The notes beneath the pieces were generated by a model. It saw nothing but the letters and a program-made list of their open reading frames with translations, was not told the DNA's origin and did no database searches. This document shows, piece after piece, positions 24,446 to 32,466 of a stretch of DNA of 38,118 bases; within the stretch, counting starts at the first letter, position 1; each line of letters begins with the position of its first letter. Source of the DNA: Candidatus Blautia faecipullorum (GTDB taxonomy: Bacteria > Bacillota > Clostridia > Lachnospirales > Lachnospiraceae). Position numbers and translations under genes: made by a program. The DNA is taken from positions 1-38,118 of the forward strand of contig DXEG01000018.1 of NCBI GenBank assembly GCA_019115125.1, written 5' to 3'.

Positions 24446-25156
24446 ATGTATCTTTCCGATATGCACACACATTCTATCGCAAGCGGTCACGGCACTCAAT
24501 GTACGATCTCCGGCATGGCCAGGACAGCCTCCCAGAGAGGTCTCCGGCTTCTGGGAATCACAGACCACGGGCCGGCGACTCCGGCCGCGGGTACGCCTTC
24601 TTATTTCCGCAGTCTGATCTGCGCTCCCAGAAAACGGTTCGGGCTGGAGCTTCTGTACGGGATCGAACTGAACATCCTGGACACAGAGGGACATATCGAT
24701 CTGGAGCCGGAGCTTCTGGACAGGCTGGATTATGCCATCGCCAGTATGCACGCCCAGAATTACAAAAACGATACCAGGGACAGAAACACCCGGGCGTACA
24801 TAAACGCCATGAAGCATCCCCGGGTAAAGATCCTGGGACACTGCGACAATCCGCAGTTTCCTGTGGACTATGAGCTCCTGGCCCGGGCCGCCGCGCTGGA
24901 GGGCGTGATCTTCGAGATCAACGAGGCTTCCCTGGCCCCGTACGGATACCGCGGCGACACCAGAGACAACAATCTGGAAATCCTCCGCTGCTGCCGGAAA
25001 TACAGCATCCCTGTGGTCCTCTCCAGCGACAGCCACGGGGCGGAGCATATCGGGGACTTTACCTGCGCGGAGACATTTGTCCACGAAGCCATGTTCCCCG
25101 AATCGCTGATACTCAACAATCAGATCCCAAAGCTGAAGACTTTTCTTACATCCTGA
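24446..25156 (+). CDS. PHP-domain metal-dependent phosphoesterase, YcdX-like
   Basis: The 236-residue protein has the PHP metal motifs in order: DMHTHS (H7, H9), GITDHGPA (H41), YGIELNI (Glu), ASMHAQNY (His), LGHCDNPQ (His) and SSDSHGAEHIGDF (Asp, His). These normally hold three metal ions. YcdX-type proteins are single-domain phosphatases of uncertain substrate; histidinol-phosphate-like or sugar phosphates are possible. AAGGAGG precedes the ATG. It is divergent from fucA and ends with its own terminator, so a role in fucose metabolism is only suggested by position. Confidence 0.85.
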   Translation: MYLSDMHTHSIASGHGTQCTISGMARTASQRGLRLLGITDHGPATPAAGTPSYFRSLICAPRKRFGLELLYGIELNILDTEGHIDLEPELLDRLDYAIASMHAQNYKNDTRDRNTRAYINAMKHPRVKILGHCDNPQFPVDYELLARAAALEGVIFEINEASLAPYGYRGDTRDNNLEILRCCRKYSIPVVLSSDSHGAEHIGDFTCAETFVHEAMFPESLILNNQIPKLKTFLTS

Positions 25157-25194
25157 CAAGCTCCCGAACACCATATGACACATCCCGGATCACC

Positions 25195-25222
25195 AGCGGC
25201 CGCCACGGCCGCTTTCCTTTTT
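25195..25222 (+). terminator. Intrinsic terminator after the PHP gene
   Basis: AGCGGCC (25195-25201) pairs with GGCCGCT (25207-25213) around a five-base loop and is followed by TTCCTTTTTT on the plus strand. Confidence 0.85.
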
Positions 25223-25318
25223 TATCCTCTTACCCCCTTAACAATCACCACTTTTTGTGCTTTATCACCAAAAAATCAACAGAGATATTGTCGATAAGGC
25301 CGAAAAACCACAAAGCTG

Positions 25319-25372
25319 TTGACATATTTATCCATCCGATCTATAATAAAAACACCTTGAAACGGGTTTCAA
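25319..25372 (+). promoter_or_regulatory. rbs operon promoter and LacI-type operator
   Basis: The promoter is fully consensus: TTGACA (25319-25324), 17 bases, TATAAT (25342-25347). A 16-base palindrome, TTGAAAC-GG-GTTTCAA (25357-25372), starts ten bases after the -10 box and so covers the transcription start. This is the expected form and place for an RbsR operator; a CcpA cre site would look similar. The roughly 100 bases before the promoter hold no gene. Confidence 0.8.
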
Positions 25373-25391
25373 AAAATAGGAGGTGATAAGT

Positions 25392-26393
25392 ATGATCAGT
25401 ATCCGTGATGTCGCGAAAATGGCAAACGTATCTCCATCAACAGTATCAAGAGTCATGAATGGAACGGCAAATGTGAACGAGGAGAAAAGGCAAAGAGTTT
25501 TGGCTGTAATAAAAGAAACCGGTTTCAAACCAAACGAGGCTGCCAGAACTCTGTATAAGAAATCCGCGAAAATCATCGGCCTGATCCTTCCCAATATACA
25601 GAACCCCTTCTTTAACGAAATGGCCCAGGCCATCGAGGGCGAAGCATATCGGAGAGGCTATCGTCTGATGCTGTGCAACTCTGACAACAATCTGGAAAAG
25701 GAACAGAACAATATTGATCTCCTGAAAAGGATGAACGCCGACGGGATCATTCTTTTGACCAACCAGGGAGGAATCCGTGAGTTCCTGGAAAAATGCAGGG
25801 TTCCTGTGGTGATACTGGACCGGGAGGTGCAGGCTGAGAACCAGGTCGCCTGTATCCGTTCCGACCACTATAAGGGCGGCTGGCTGGCAGCGGAGCATCT
25901 GGTGCAGTGCGGCTGCAAAAGAATCGTGAATATGAGAGGCGAACAATCCCTCTCCAGCGCCAGAGACCGTTTTGAAGGATATCTGGACATCTGCCGGAAA
26001 TATGAGCTGGTGCCCCGCTACGTGGACTGCCGCTACAGCTTCCGGGAGGGTGTGAAAAAAACTGAGGAGCTCTTAAAGCTTTATCCGGATGTGGACGGAA
26101 TCATTGCCGGAAACGATATGGTAGCCATGTCTGTCTATAAGGTTCTGAGCAAAAAGGGATACCGTGTACCGGAGGATATCCAGCTTATCGGCTACGATAA
26201 TATCAATCTGAGCGAGCTGATGACGCCGGAGCTTACCACGATCGCCCAGCCCATTTCCAAGATGGGCGAAATCTCGGCAAAAATACTGATCGACTATCTG
26301 GAGAACAAGAAAATCAAGGACAATTACCACTTTGACGTGGAATTGGTACAGCGGGATACGACAATCATGAAAGGAAAAGGAGAAATAGCATGA
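25392..26393 (+). CDS. rbsR: LacI-family ribose operon repressor
   Basis: This 333-residue regulator starts with a LacI helix-turn-helix (SIRDVAKMANVSPSTVSRVM, hinge NEAARTLYKKSAKIIGLILP), then a periplasmic-binding-protein-like sensor domain (PNIQNPFFNEMAQAIEGEA, GVDGIIAGNDMVAM in variant form, LIGYDNINLSELMTPELTTI). Ribose or a related sugar should release it from the palindrome just upstream. The ATG at 25392 has AGGAGGTGAT eight bases before it; an in-frame GTG at 25383 falls inside that site and is rejected. It overlaps rbsK by four bases (ATGA), so it is the first gene of the operon. Confidence 0.92.
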   Translation: MISIRDVAKMANVSPSTVSRVMNGTANVNEEKRQRVLAVIKETGFKPNEAARTLYKKSAKIIGLILPNIQNPFFNEMAQAIEGEAYRRGYRLMLCNSDNNLEKEQNNIDLLKRMNADGIILLTNQGGIREFLEKCRVPVVILDREVQAENQVACIRSDHYKGGWLAAEHLVQCGCKRIVNMRGEQSLSSARDRFEGYLDICRKYELVPRYVDCRYSFREGVKKTEELLKLYPDVDGIIAGNDMVAMSVYKVLSKKGYRVPEDIQLIGYDNINLSELMTPELTTIAQPISKMGEISAKILIDYLENKKIKDNYHFDVELVQRDTTIMKGKGEIA

Positions 26394-27280
26394 AAAAAAT
26401 TGGAGTCGTAGGAAGCATCAACATGGACATGACCGTCCAGGCAGAAAGAATCCCCTTAAAGGGAGAAACACTGAAAGGAGAAAACCTGAAATACATCCCC
26501 GGAGGCAAAGGCGCCAACCAGGCGGTAGCCATGGCGAAGCTGGGAGCCGATGTGGAAATGTTCGGATGTGTCGGAGATGACAGCGCCGGAAAGGATCTGC
26601 TGGAAAACCTGAAAAGCGTCGGCGTAAAGACAGAACACATACGGATCGCCGACAATGTGCCTACAGGACTGGCGCTGATCACAGTAGGCGAAAACGACAA
26701 CACGATCATCGTGGTGGCAGGAGCCAACAACTGTGTGGATATCGATTATGTAAATCAGATCAGGGACGCTCTTCTGCAGTGCGACATCGTACTGCTGCAG
26801 CACGAAATTCCTCAGGAAACTGTAGAGTATACCGCAAAGCTCTGCACCGAAAACGGCGTAAAGGTAGTTCTGAATCCCGCGCCCGCAAGACCTGTGAAAC
26901 CGGAAATTCTGGAAAAAGTGACCTATCTGACGCCCAACGAGCACGAAACCGTAATTCTCTTCGGCGAGGAACAGTCCTTTGAAGAGCTGATGAAAAAATA
27001 TCCCGAAAAGCTGGTCATCACCCAGGGCTCAAAGGGCGTCAGCACCTGCCTGAAAAACGGAGAGGTAGTTCTGGTTCCCGCCAGAAAGTCCAAAGTCGTA
27101 GACACAACAGGCGCGGGCGATACTTTAAACGGAGCCTTTGCCGTGGCCATCACGGAAGGCAGAGCCATGAAAGACGCGCTGAAATTCGCCAATACGGCAG
27201 CCGGTCTGTCCATAGAAAAAGCCGGAGCCCAGGGGGGAATGCCGACCTATCAGGATGTGATCAAGGAACTGGAGGAATAA
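26390..27280 (+). CDS. rbsK: Ribokinase
   Basis: The 296-residue PfkB-family kinase phosphorylates D-ribose to ribose-5-phosphate. It has the family start IGVVGSINMDMTVQAERIP, the substrate loop YIPGGKGANQAVAMAKLGAD, LNPAPARPVKPEIL, and the ATP/anion-hole signature VVDTTGAGDTLNGAFAVAI. Its catalytic base is the Asp of GAGDT. It lies between rbsR and rbsD. It does not belong to the FGGY family, so it is not an obvious replacement for the missing fuculokinase. Confidence 0.95.
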   Translation: MKKIGVVGSINMDMTVQAERIPLKGETLKGENLKYIPGGKGANQAVAMAKLGADVEMFGCVGDDSAGKDLLENLKSVGVKTEHIRIADNVPTGLALITVGENDNTIIVVAGANNCVDIDYVNQIRDALLQCDIVLLQHEIPQETVEYTAKLCTENGVKVVLNPAPARPVKPEILEKVTYLTPNEHETVILFGEEQSFEELMKKYPEKLVITQGSKGVSTCLKNGEVVLVPARKSKVVDTTGAGDTLNGAFAVAITEGRAMKDALKFANTAAGLSIEKAGAQGGMPTYQDVIKELEE

Positions 27281-27284
27281 ATAT

Positions 27285-27692
27285 ATGAAAAGACACGGAA
27301 TCTTAAACAGCGATATATCCCGGGTGCTTTCTTATATGGGGCACACGGACACTCTGGCAGTGGGCGACTGCGGTCTCCCGATCCCGGAGGAGACAGAAAG
27401 AATCGACCTTGCCCTGAAAATGGGAGTTCCTTCTTTCATGGAGGTTCTGACAGAGCTGATTAAAGAGATGAAGGTAGAAAAGGTTGTTCTGGCGGAGGAG
27501 ATCAAGGAGCAGAACCCCGCGGTTCATAAAGAGATCCTGGCCCTTCTGGACACCATGGACAATACCTGCGATGTGGAGTATGTAACACATCAGGAACTGA
27601 AGCAGCAGACAAAAGCATGCAGAGCGGTGATCCGCACCGGGGAAACGACGCCATACGCCAATATCATTCTGCAGTCCGCATGTTTGTTCTGA
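27285..27692 (+). CDS. rbsD: D-ribose pyranase
   Basis: This 135-residue RbsD/FucU-family mutarotase interconverts pyranose and furanose ribose before RbsK. KRHGILNSDISRVLSYMGHT, LAVGDCGLPIPEETERIDLA, GVPSFMEVL and ECT-like ending ETTPYANIILQSACLF match E. coli RbsD closely, including the conserved His and Asp of the start. The family also includes fucose mutarotase FucU, but the GLPIP and YANIIL motifs and the operon favour ribose. It follows rbsK by four bases. Confidence 0.94.
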   Translation: MKRHGILNSDISRVLSYMGHTDTLAVGDCGLPIPEETERIDLALKMGVPSFMEVLTELIKEMKVEKVVLAEEIKEQNPAVHKEILALLDTMDNTCDVEYVTHQELKQQTKACRAVIRTGETTPYANIILQSACLF

Positions 27693-27722
27693 CAGGAATA
27701 AAAAAAGAAGGGAGGAAGAAAC

Positions 27723-29207
27723 ATGCAAATTGAAATGAAGGGGATCGACAAAGCCTTTGGCAGCAATCAGGTTCTGAAGAACGCAGGCTTCGTGCTGGCA
27801 GACGGAGAGGTCCACGCGCTTATGGGCGAAAACGGCGCCGGAAAGTCAACTCTTATGAAAATCCTGACCGGCGTTTACACAAAAGACGCCGGAACGATCT
27901 ATGTAGACGGCCGGGAAGTTCATTACAAAAATCTCCAGGAGGCGGAGAAGGCCGGGATCGTTTTTATCCATCAGGAGCTGAACGTCCTGTATGACCTGAC
28001 AGTGGAGGAAAACCTGTTTATCGGAAAAGAGATCAAGGGAAAATTCGGCCTCTGCGATCAGAAAGCCATGCGCAAAAAAGCGGAGGAGGCTCTCGGCCGG
28101 CTGGGCGTCCACATTCCCGTCACAGAGGTAATGTCAAATCTTTCCGTAGGTCAGCAGCAGATGATCGAGATCTGCAAAGCTCTTATGGTAGACGCAAAAG
28201 TCATTATCATGGACGAGCCCACGGCAGCCCTCACGCAGAGCGAAACTCTGATACTCTTCGACGTGATCCGTTCACTGAAAAAATCCGGCATCTCCATTGT
28301 CTATATTTCTCACAGGATGGAAGAGATTTTTGAGCTGTGCGACAGGATCAGCGTACTTCGTGACGGTACCTATATCGGGACAAAAAACATCCCCGAAACA
28401 AACATGAACGAGATCGTAAAAATGATGATCGGCCGCGAGATCGGCGAACGGTATCCGGTCAGAAACTGCAAAATCGGCGATACCGTCCTGAAGGTCAGGG
28501 ATCTGACCAAAAACGGCGTATTCCAGAACATCAGCTTTGAGGTAAAGGCCGGCGAGGTGCTGGGAGTTTCCGGCCTGATGGGAGCCGGCAGAACCGAGAT
28601 CATGCAGGCTATTTTCGGAAATCTCCATTATGACGCGGGAACCATTGAGATCAACGGAAAGGAAGTACATATCAAATCTCCTATCCAGGCTATGAAATGC
28701 GGTATCGGCTTCATCACAGAGGACAGAAAGGTGGAAGGACTGATGCTGGATGAGAGCATTGAGAAAAACATCGCTCTCGCAAATCTTTCCCGGGTTTCCA
28801 ACCACCATGTCATGGATCGTAAAAAAGAGGACGAGCTGGTCAAAAAAGGAATCGAGGAGCTGCATATCAAATGCTTCGGTCCCTATCATGAATGTGCTAA
28901 TCTCAGCGGCGGAAACCAGCAGAAGGTGGTATTCGCCAAATGGATCTATACAGAACCGAAAATCCTGATTCTGGACGAGCCTACCAGAGGCGTGGATATC
29001 GGCGCGAAAAAAGAAATTTATACAATTATCAATGAACTGGCAGCAAAGGGCGTGGCAATCATTATGGTTTCTTCTGAGCTTCCGGAGGTTCTTGGAATGA
29101 GCGACCGGATCATGGTAATCCGCGAGGGAGTTCTCCGCGGAATCATCACAAAAGAAGAAGCAAATCAGGAAAATATTATGACGTTAGCAACGGGAGGTAC
29201 AATTTAA
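27723..29207 (+). CDS. rbsA: Ribose ABC transporter, double ATPase subunit
   Basis: This 494-residue protein has two ABC ATPase halves. The first has Walker A MGENGAGKSTLMKIL, signature LSVGQQQMIEICKAL and Walker B VIIMDEPTAAL. The second has the degenerate Walker A GLMGAGRTEIMQAIF but keeps LSGGNQQKVVFAKWI and ILILDEPTRGVDIGAK, the normal RbsA/XylG pattern. It powers import by RbsC with the binding protein RbsB. GGGAGG precedes the ATG, and its stop overlaps the rbsC start by one base (TAATG). Confidence 0.95.
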   Translation: MQIEMKGIDKAFGSNQVLKNAGFVLADGEVHALMGENGAGKSTLMKILTGVYTKDAGTIYVDGREVHYKNLQEAEKAGIVFIHQELNVLYDLTVEENLFIGKEIKGKFGLCDQKAMRKKAEEALGRLGVHIPVTEVMSNLSVGQQQMIEICKALMVDAKVIIMDEPTAALTQSETLILFDVIRSLKKSGISIVYISHRMEEIFELCDRISVLRDGTYIGTKNIPETNMNEIVKMMIGREIGERYPVRNCKIGDTVLKVRDLTKNGVFQNISFEVKAGEVLGVSGLMGAGRTEIMQAIFGNLHYDAGTIEINGKEVHIKSPIQAMKCGIGFITEDRKVEGLMLDESIEKNIALANLSRVSNHHVMDRKKEDELVKKGIEELHIKCFGPYHECANLSGGNQQKVVFAKWIYTEPKILILDEPTRGVDIGAKKEIYTIINELAAKGVAIIMVSSELPEVLGMSDRIMVIREGVLRGIITKEEANQENIMTLATGGTI

Positions 29208-30148
29208 TGAATTCAAATCAGAAAAATATAGCAGCTCGCGTGCAGGATTTAGGCGCGCTTATCGCTCTGGTCGTGCTGGTTCTGGGAATCAGTATCGTAA
29301 GTCCGGAATTCAGAACCTGGAGCAACTTCTTATCTCTTTTAAGGCAGTCGTCCATTAACGGTCTGATCGCTTTCGGTATGACCTGCGTAATCCTTACAGA
29401 CGCTATCGATCTGTCCGTAGGCTCTGTTCTGGCTCTCAGCACCGTACTCTGCGCCGGAATGATCACCAGCGGAGTTCCGGCCGGCGCGGCTATGCTCATC
29501 GCCCTTGTGATCGGTACTGTTCTCGGTATTGTCAGCGGTGTTCTGGTAACAAAAGGCCGCCTGCAGCCCTTCATCGCTACTCTGATCACCATGACTGTCT
29601 TCCGCGGACTGACGATGATCTTCACCAACGGAAAACCCATCTCCAACCTTGGAGACAGCTTTGTACTGAAGCTGGTGGGAAGAGGCAATTTTTACCATGT
29701 TCCGATCCCTGTTATCCTTCTTATCCTGATTTTTATCGGATTTTTCTTCCTGCTGAACAAGACAACCTTTGGCCGCGCGGTATACGCGACAGGAAGCAAC
29801 TGGAAATGCGCGAAGCTTGCCGGAGTAGATATCCACAGAACCAAGATCATCGCTTACGCGATCTCCGGTTTTATGTCCGCGCTGTCAGGCCTGATCCTTC
29901 TTTCCAGACTTGGCTCCGCACAGCCGAACCTGGGCGACGGATATGAGCTTGACGCCATCGCCGCAGTAGCTCTCGGCGGAACCAGTATGAGCGGCGGACG
30001 CGGAAAAATCTACGGCACATTCGTAGGCGTGCTGATCATCGCCGTACTGAATAATGGTCTGAATATTCTGGGCGTATCCTCTTACTATCAGGACGTGATC
30101 AAAGGTCTCGTTATTTTGGTTGCAGTATTGTCCGACAGAAAACGATAA
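29207..30148 (+). CDS. rbsC: Ribose ABC transporter, permease subunit
   Basis: This 313-residue hydrophobic permease of the BPD_transp_2 family has about eight to ten membrane helices. Family motifs include GLIAFGMTCVILTDAIDLSV, TKGRLQPFIATLITMTVFRG, FGRAVYATGSNWKCAKLAGV and DAIAAVALGGTSMSGGRGKI. It forms the membrane channel with RbsA. One-base overlap with rbsA indicates translational coupling. Confidence 0.95.
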   Translation: MNSNQKNIAARVQDLGALIALVVLVLGISIVSPEFRTWSNFLSLLRQSSINGLIAFGMTCVILTDAIDLSVGSVLALSTVLCAGMITSGVPAGAAMLIALVIGTVLGIVSGVLVTKGRLQPFIATLITMTVFRGLTMIFTNGKPISNLGDSFVLKLVGRGNFYHVPIPVILLILIFIGFFFLLNKTTFGRAVYATGSNWKCAKLAGVDIHRTKIIAYAISGFMSALSGLILLSRLGSAQPNLGDGYELDAIAAVALGGTSMSGGRGKIYGTFVGVLIIAVLNNGLNILGVSSYYQDVIKGLVILVAVLSDRKR

Positions 30149-30168
30149 GGATGAAAAGGAGAATAATG

Positions 30169-31095
30169 ATGAAAATAAAGAAATTGACAGCTCTTATGGC
30201 AGCCTCATGTCTGCTGATGGGAACTATGACAGGATGCAACGCGATCACCATCGACGGGGAAGGCACCTCTACAGGAGAAGTGGTCGGCAGCGGAGTGATC
30301 GGACTTTCCGTATCCACACAGAATAATCCTTTCTTTGTCTCTCTGGTAGAAGGTGCAGAGGCAAAGGCTAAGGAAGACGGCGTGGAGCTGGTTGTCGTTG
30401 ACGCCGGAGACGACGCCGCGAAACAGGCCAGCGACGTAGAGGATCTGATCTCCAGAAACGTAAGCGTGCTGATCATCAATCCGGTGGATTCCGACGCGGT
30501 AACTCCGGCGGCTCAGAACGCGGTTTCCCAGGGAATCAAGGTTATTTCCGTAGACCGTATGATAAACAACGTAGAAGTGGACTGCCAGATCGCCTCCGAT
30601 AACGTGGCAGGCGCAAAAATGGCGACAGAATATCTGATCGAGCAGATCGGAGAAGGCGCGAAGGCAGCCGAGATCCAGGGAACACCGGGCGCATCCGCGA
30701 CCATCGACCGCGGAGAAGGCTTCCATGAGGCGGCCGATACGTCTCTGGATGTTGTGAGCAGCCAGACAGCGAACTTTGACCGCGCGGAAGGTATGACGGT
30801 AATGGAAAATATGCTCCAGTCCGATTCTTCCATCAAAGGCGTATTCGCGCACAATGACGAGATGGCTCTGGGCGCGGTGGAAGCTATCGCGGCCTCCGGC
30901 AAGGATATCAAGGTGGTAGGCTTCGACGCCACCGACGATGCTGTCGCAGCCGTAGAAGCCGGACGGATGCTGGCTACCGTGGCGCAGAAGCCGGAGCTGA
31001 TGGGCGCTACCGCCGTAGAGACAGCAGAAAAGCTGATCAACGGCGAAGAGGTGGAAGCTTCCATGCCGGTAGAGGTAGAACTGATCACACAGTAA
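30169..31095 (+). CDS. rbsB: Ribose ABC transporter, substrate-binding lipoprotein
   Basis: The first residues form a lipoprotein signal peptide (KKLTALMAASCLLMGTMTGC), with the lipidated cysteine at about residue 23. A type 1 periplasmic-binding fold follows (VIGLSVSTQNNPFFVSLVEG, VSVLIINPVDSDAV, VKVISVDR in variant form, GVFAHNDEMALGAVEAI, VVGFDATDDAVAAVEAG). It captures ribose outside the membrane. Of the clustered starts, the ATG at 30169 is best placed behind GGAG (seven bases); 30151 contains this site within its own codons. It is the last gene of the rbs operon, before a strong terminator. Confidence 0.94.
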   Translation: MKIKKLTALMAASCLLMGTMTGCNAITIDGEGTSTGEVVGSGVIGLSVSTQNNPFFVSLVEGAEAKAKEDGVELVVVDAGDDAAKQASDVEDLISRNVSVLIINPVDSDAVTPAAQNAVSQGIKVISVDRMINNVEVDCQIASDNVAGAKMATEYLIEQIGEGAKAAEIQGTPGASATIDRGEGFHEAADTSLDVVSSQTANFDRAEGMTVMENMLQSDSSIKGVFAHNDEMALGAVEAIAASGKDIKVVGFDATDDAVAAVEAGRMLATVAQKPELMGATAVETAEKLINGEEVEASMPVEVELITQ

Positions 31096-31160
31096 ATAAA
31101 TATATTCATATCTGCTTCCATGCCGCAGGATAAGTCCGCCGGACTGTCCCGCGGTACAGA

Positions 31161-31212
31161 AAAACTGCCGGGATCCGCGCAGCTTCACGCTGCGGACCCC
31201 GGCAGTTTTTTT
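31161..31212. terminator. Strong bidirectional terminator after rbsB
   Basis: AAAACTGCCGGGATCCGC and its complement form a long stem with a TTCAC loop and TTTTTTT on the plus side (31206-31212). On the minus strand the stem is followed by TTTTTC. It closes the rbs operon and also the convergent gene at 31240. Confidence 0.9.
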
Positions 31213-31239
31213 ACGGAAGAGACAGCCTGCGCTTCCGGA

Positions 31240-31551
31240 TCAAAGGGCGTCCCCGCTCTCCTGCTCCGACTGGCGCACCTTCTTCATCAATGCGGCCAGC
31301 TCCTGATATTTTCCAGTCACATAGCCGTAATTCTCCCTTTTGTGGGGAAGCATACATCCCGTACAATCTTTAATCCCGCTTTCCGTATAACAAAAATTCC
31401 CGCCGCACCGTTCTCCCAGTGCATAAAGCGGGCAATAACAAAAAAGGCAATTAAAATTATCCGGATCCGCTCCCTTATGGCAGGGAAAAAATTCACAATT
31501 CTTATGACTGAAATAGGAGTACTCTTTTCCGTCCCAGTATGGTTTCTCCAT
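31240..31551 (-). CDS. Cysteine-rich small-domain (zf-like) metal-binding protein
   Basis: This 103-residue protein has eleven cysteines in its first 70 residues, arranged as NCEFFPCHKG, NCLFCYCPLY, RCGGNFCY and DCTGCMLPHK. The pattern fits the cysteine-rich small domain (PF04071-like), a probable metal-binding domain often found alone or fused to cobalamin-pathway enzymes. A cobalamin riboswitch lies upstream on the same strand, which supports a role in B12 or corrinoid metabolism; the biochemical function is unknown. The ATG at 31551 is chosen because the domain begins directly after it; the site GAAGGGG is slightly distant. The frame is open 28 codons further but crosses a terminator hairpin. 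Confidence 0.8.
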   Translation of the reverse strand: MEKPYWDGKEYSYFSHKNCEFFPCHKGADPDNFNCLFCYCPLYALGERCGGNFCYTESGIKDCTGCMLPHKRENYGYVTGKYQELAALMKKVRQSEQESGDAL

Positions 31552-31608
31552 AAACGATTCCGCCCCTTCTCTTTTCTTATTCCGCGAGCTTGAAAGCATT
31601 GTCAAATA

Positions 31609-31820
31609 CAAAAAAACGGCGCTTGCGGCGCCCAACTGCTTTTTTGAGGTGCGACCCTACTCCGGGGTAGACAATTGATCCGTTCATAATTTGCGGAGGG
31701 AACGAATAAATCCGGAGTAGTATCGCCTGCCATTTAATCATGCTCTGAATCAGAGCGGTCCATGCTCTGCTGCGGATATCAGAAGCATGTATGTATAACT
31801 CAATACGAACAGGCGAATTC
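31609..31820 (-). other. Unexplained 200-bp segment with terminator between riboswitch and gene
   Basis: Next to the gene lies a terminator-like hairpin (GGCGC/GCGCC, 31618-31632) with seven T on the minus strand (31609-31616). Beyond it are a 9-base inverted repeat (CTACTCCGG 31657-31665, CCGGAGTAG 31712-31720) and a small hairpin GCTCTG/CAGAGC. No coding region is convincing. A weak promoter (TTGACA near 31598-31603) could serve the gene independently. The stretch may be a remnant of an inserted element. Confidence 0.35.
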
Positions 31821-31823
31821 CAT

Positions 31824-31852
31824 AAAAAATGCCTGCTTCCAAACAAGCAGAC
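31824..31852 (-). terminator. Intrinsic terminator of the cobalamin riboswitch
   Basis: On the minus strand GTCTGCTT (31845-31852) pairs with AAGCAGGC (31831-31838) and is followed by ATTTTTTAT. It lies about 70 bases after the riboswitch body, the typical place for a B12-controlled expression platform. Confidence 0.75.
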
Positions 31853-31921
31853 AACACTCTGGGGCTGCGGATTCCCCAAGTTGGTTGCTACACTTTACAC
31901 GGAAGTTTAACCTCGCCATAC

Positions 31922-32128
31922 AAAGCAGGTTTCCTGACTCCAGGATCATCGCTCCCTCTCCCCTTCTCATACGCTGAAGCTGTTCCTTCCCTTTAAAACA
32001 CAGCGGAATAATAAATACAGCTTCGTACAATGGGATAATGAGAGGCCGCTCCTCTGTCACAGTGACCGGATCGCTCAGGATTCTCACCTGATTCCCTTTT
32101 CTGCCTGATGCTCAAAACAGACAGCACT
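31922..32128 (-). promoter_or_regulatory. Cobalamin riboswitch
   Basis: The minus strand carries the class elements in order: AGGGAATCAGGTGAGAATCC (5' part, near 32080-32100), CCGGTCACTGTGAC, GGGAAGGAACAGCTTC, GATGATCC, and the hallmark box GAGTCAGGAAACCTGC (31924-31940). In this class adenosylcobalamin binding switches off the downstream gene. The target on this strand is the cysteine-rich protein at 31240-31551, although another hairpin intervenes. Confidence 0.9.
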
Positions 32129-32160
32129 CTGTACGTTTCATATGGAATTATACTAGGGTT

Positions 32161-32189
32161 AGCATAGCATTTCGTCATACATTTGTCAA
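32161..32189 (-). promoter_or_regulatory. Promoter of the cobalamin riboswitch transcript
   Basis: A perfect TTGACA (32184-32189) and TATGCT (32161-32166) are 17 bases apart on the minus strand. A second TATAAT (32147-32152) lies just downstream without a matching -35 box. Confidence 0.7.
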
Positions 32190-32245
32190 TGATAAAATAT
32201 TTGAGTTTCCGCAGCCCGTTGAATGACCATAATATAAAAATAATA

Positions 32246-32274
32246 TTGCCGAATGAAAGAAGCTGCGCTATACT
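32246..32274 (+). promoter_or_regulatory. Promoter of the small toxin-like gene
   Basis: TTGCCG (32246-32251), 17 bases, TATACT (32269-32274) faces the 31-residue membrane peptide gene and gives a leader of roughly 90 bases. Confidence 0.7.
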
Positions 32275-32310
32275 TTCCATATGGGAAACCAGAGAGCCAA
32301 AAGGCGGCTT

Positions 32311-32362
32311 ACCCTCCTACTATCGGAGGGGCTTACCCTCCAGACTGAAGAAGAAAGGAGGG
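32311..32362 (+). promoter_or_regulatory. Leader that can hide the Shine-Dalgarno of the toxin-like gene
   Basis: The leader has two copies of ACCCTCC (32311-32317 and 32335-32341) and two of GGAGGG (32325-32330 and 32357-32362). The second GGAGGG is the ribosome binding site itself. Each ACCCTCC can pair with the following GGAGGG, so the binding site can be closed in a hairpin. Such sequestration is common in type I toxin mRNAs. Confidence 0.65.
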
Positions 32363-32370
32363 CGTTGCCA

Positions 32371-32466
32371 ATGTATGTTACATACGCTGATTTGATTCAG
32401 CTTTTAATATTCATTGTTGCCCTTGTCGGTCTTGTTTACGAGATTTTCAAGGATAAACGAAAATAG
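32371..32466 (+). CDS. Small hydrophobic peptide, putative holin-like type I toxin
   Basis: The 31-residue peptide starts MYVTYADLIQLLIFIVALVG, a single membrane helix, and ends EIFKDKRK, a short basic tail. This matches the small holin-like toxin peptides of the Bacillota (TxpA/Fst-like group), which insert into the membrane. The ATG at 32371 follows AAAGGAGGG by eight bases. An antisense promoter faces it from the 3' side and the two transcripts share a terminator hairpin. Toxicity is inferred, not shown. Confidence 0.7.
   Translation: MYVTYADLIQLLIFIVALVGLVYEIFKDKRK

Noticed and set aside
25357..25372. Catabolite control (cre) site
   Set aside because: The palindrome resembles cre, but its position at the start site of a promoter directly before a LacI-family gene makes an RbsR operator the simpler reading; cre cannot be excluded.
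26390..27280. PfkB kinase as the missing fuculokinase
   Set aside because: All motifs and the rbs operon context indicate ribokinase; fuculokinase belongs to the FGGY family.
27285..27692. Fucose mutarotase FucU
   Set aside because: The protein is in the RbsD/FucU family but its motifs and gene order match RbsD.
31609..31635. N-terminal extension of the cysteine-rich protein to 31635
   Set aside because: The extra 28 codons include the terminator hairpin and T run and lack family similarity; the ATG at 31551 begins right at the domain.
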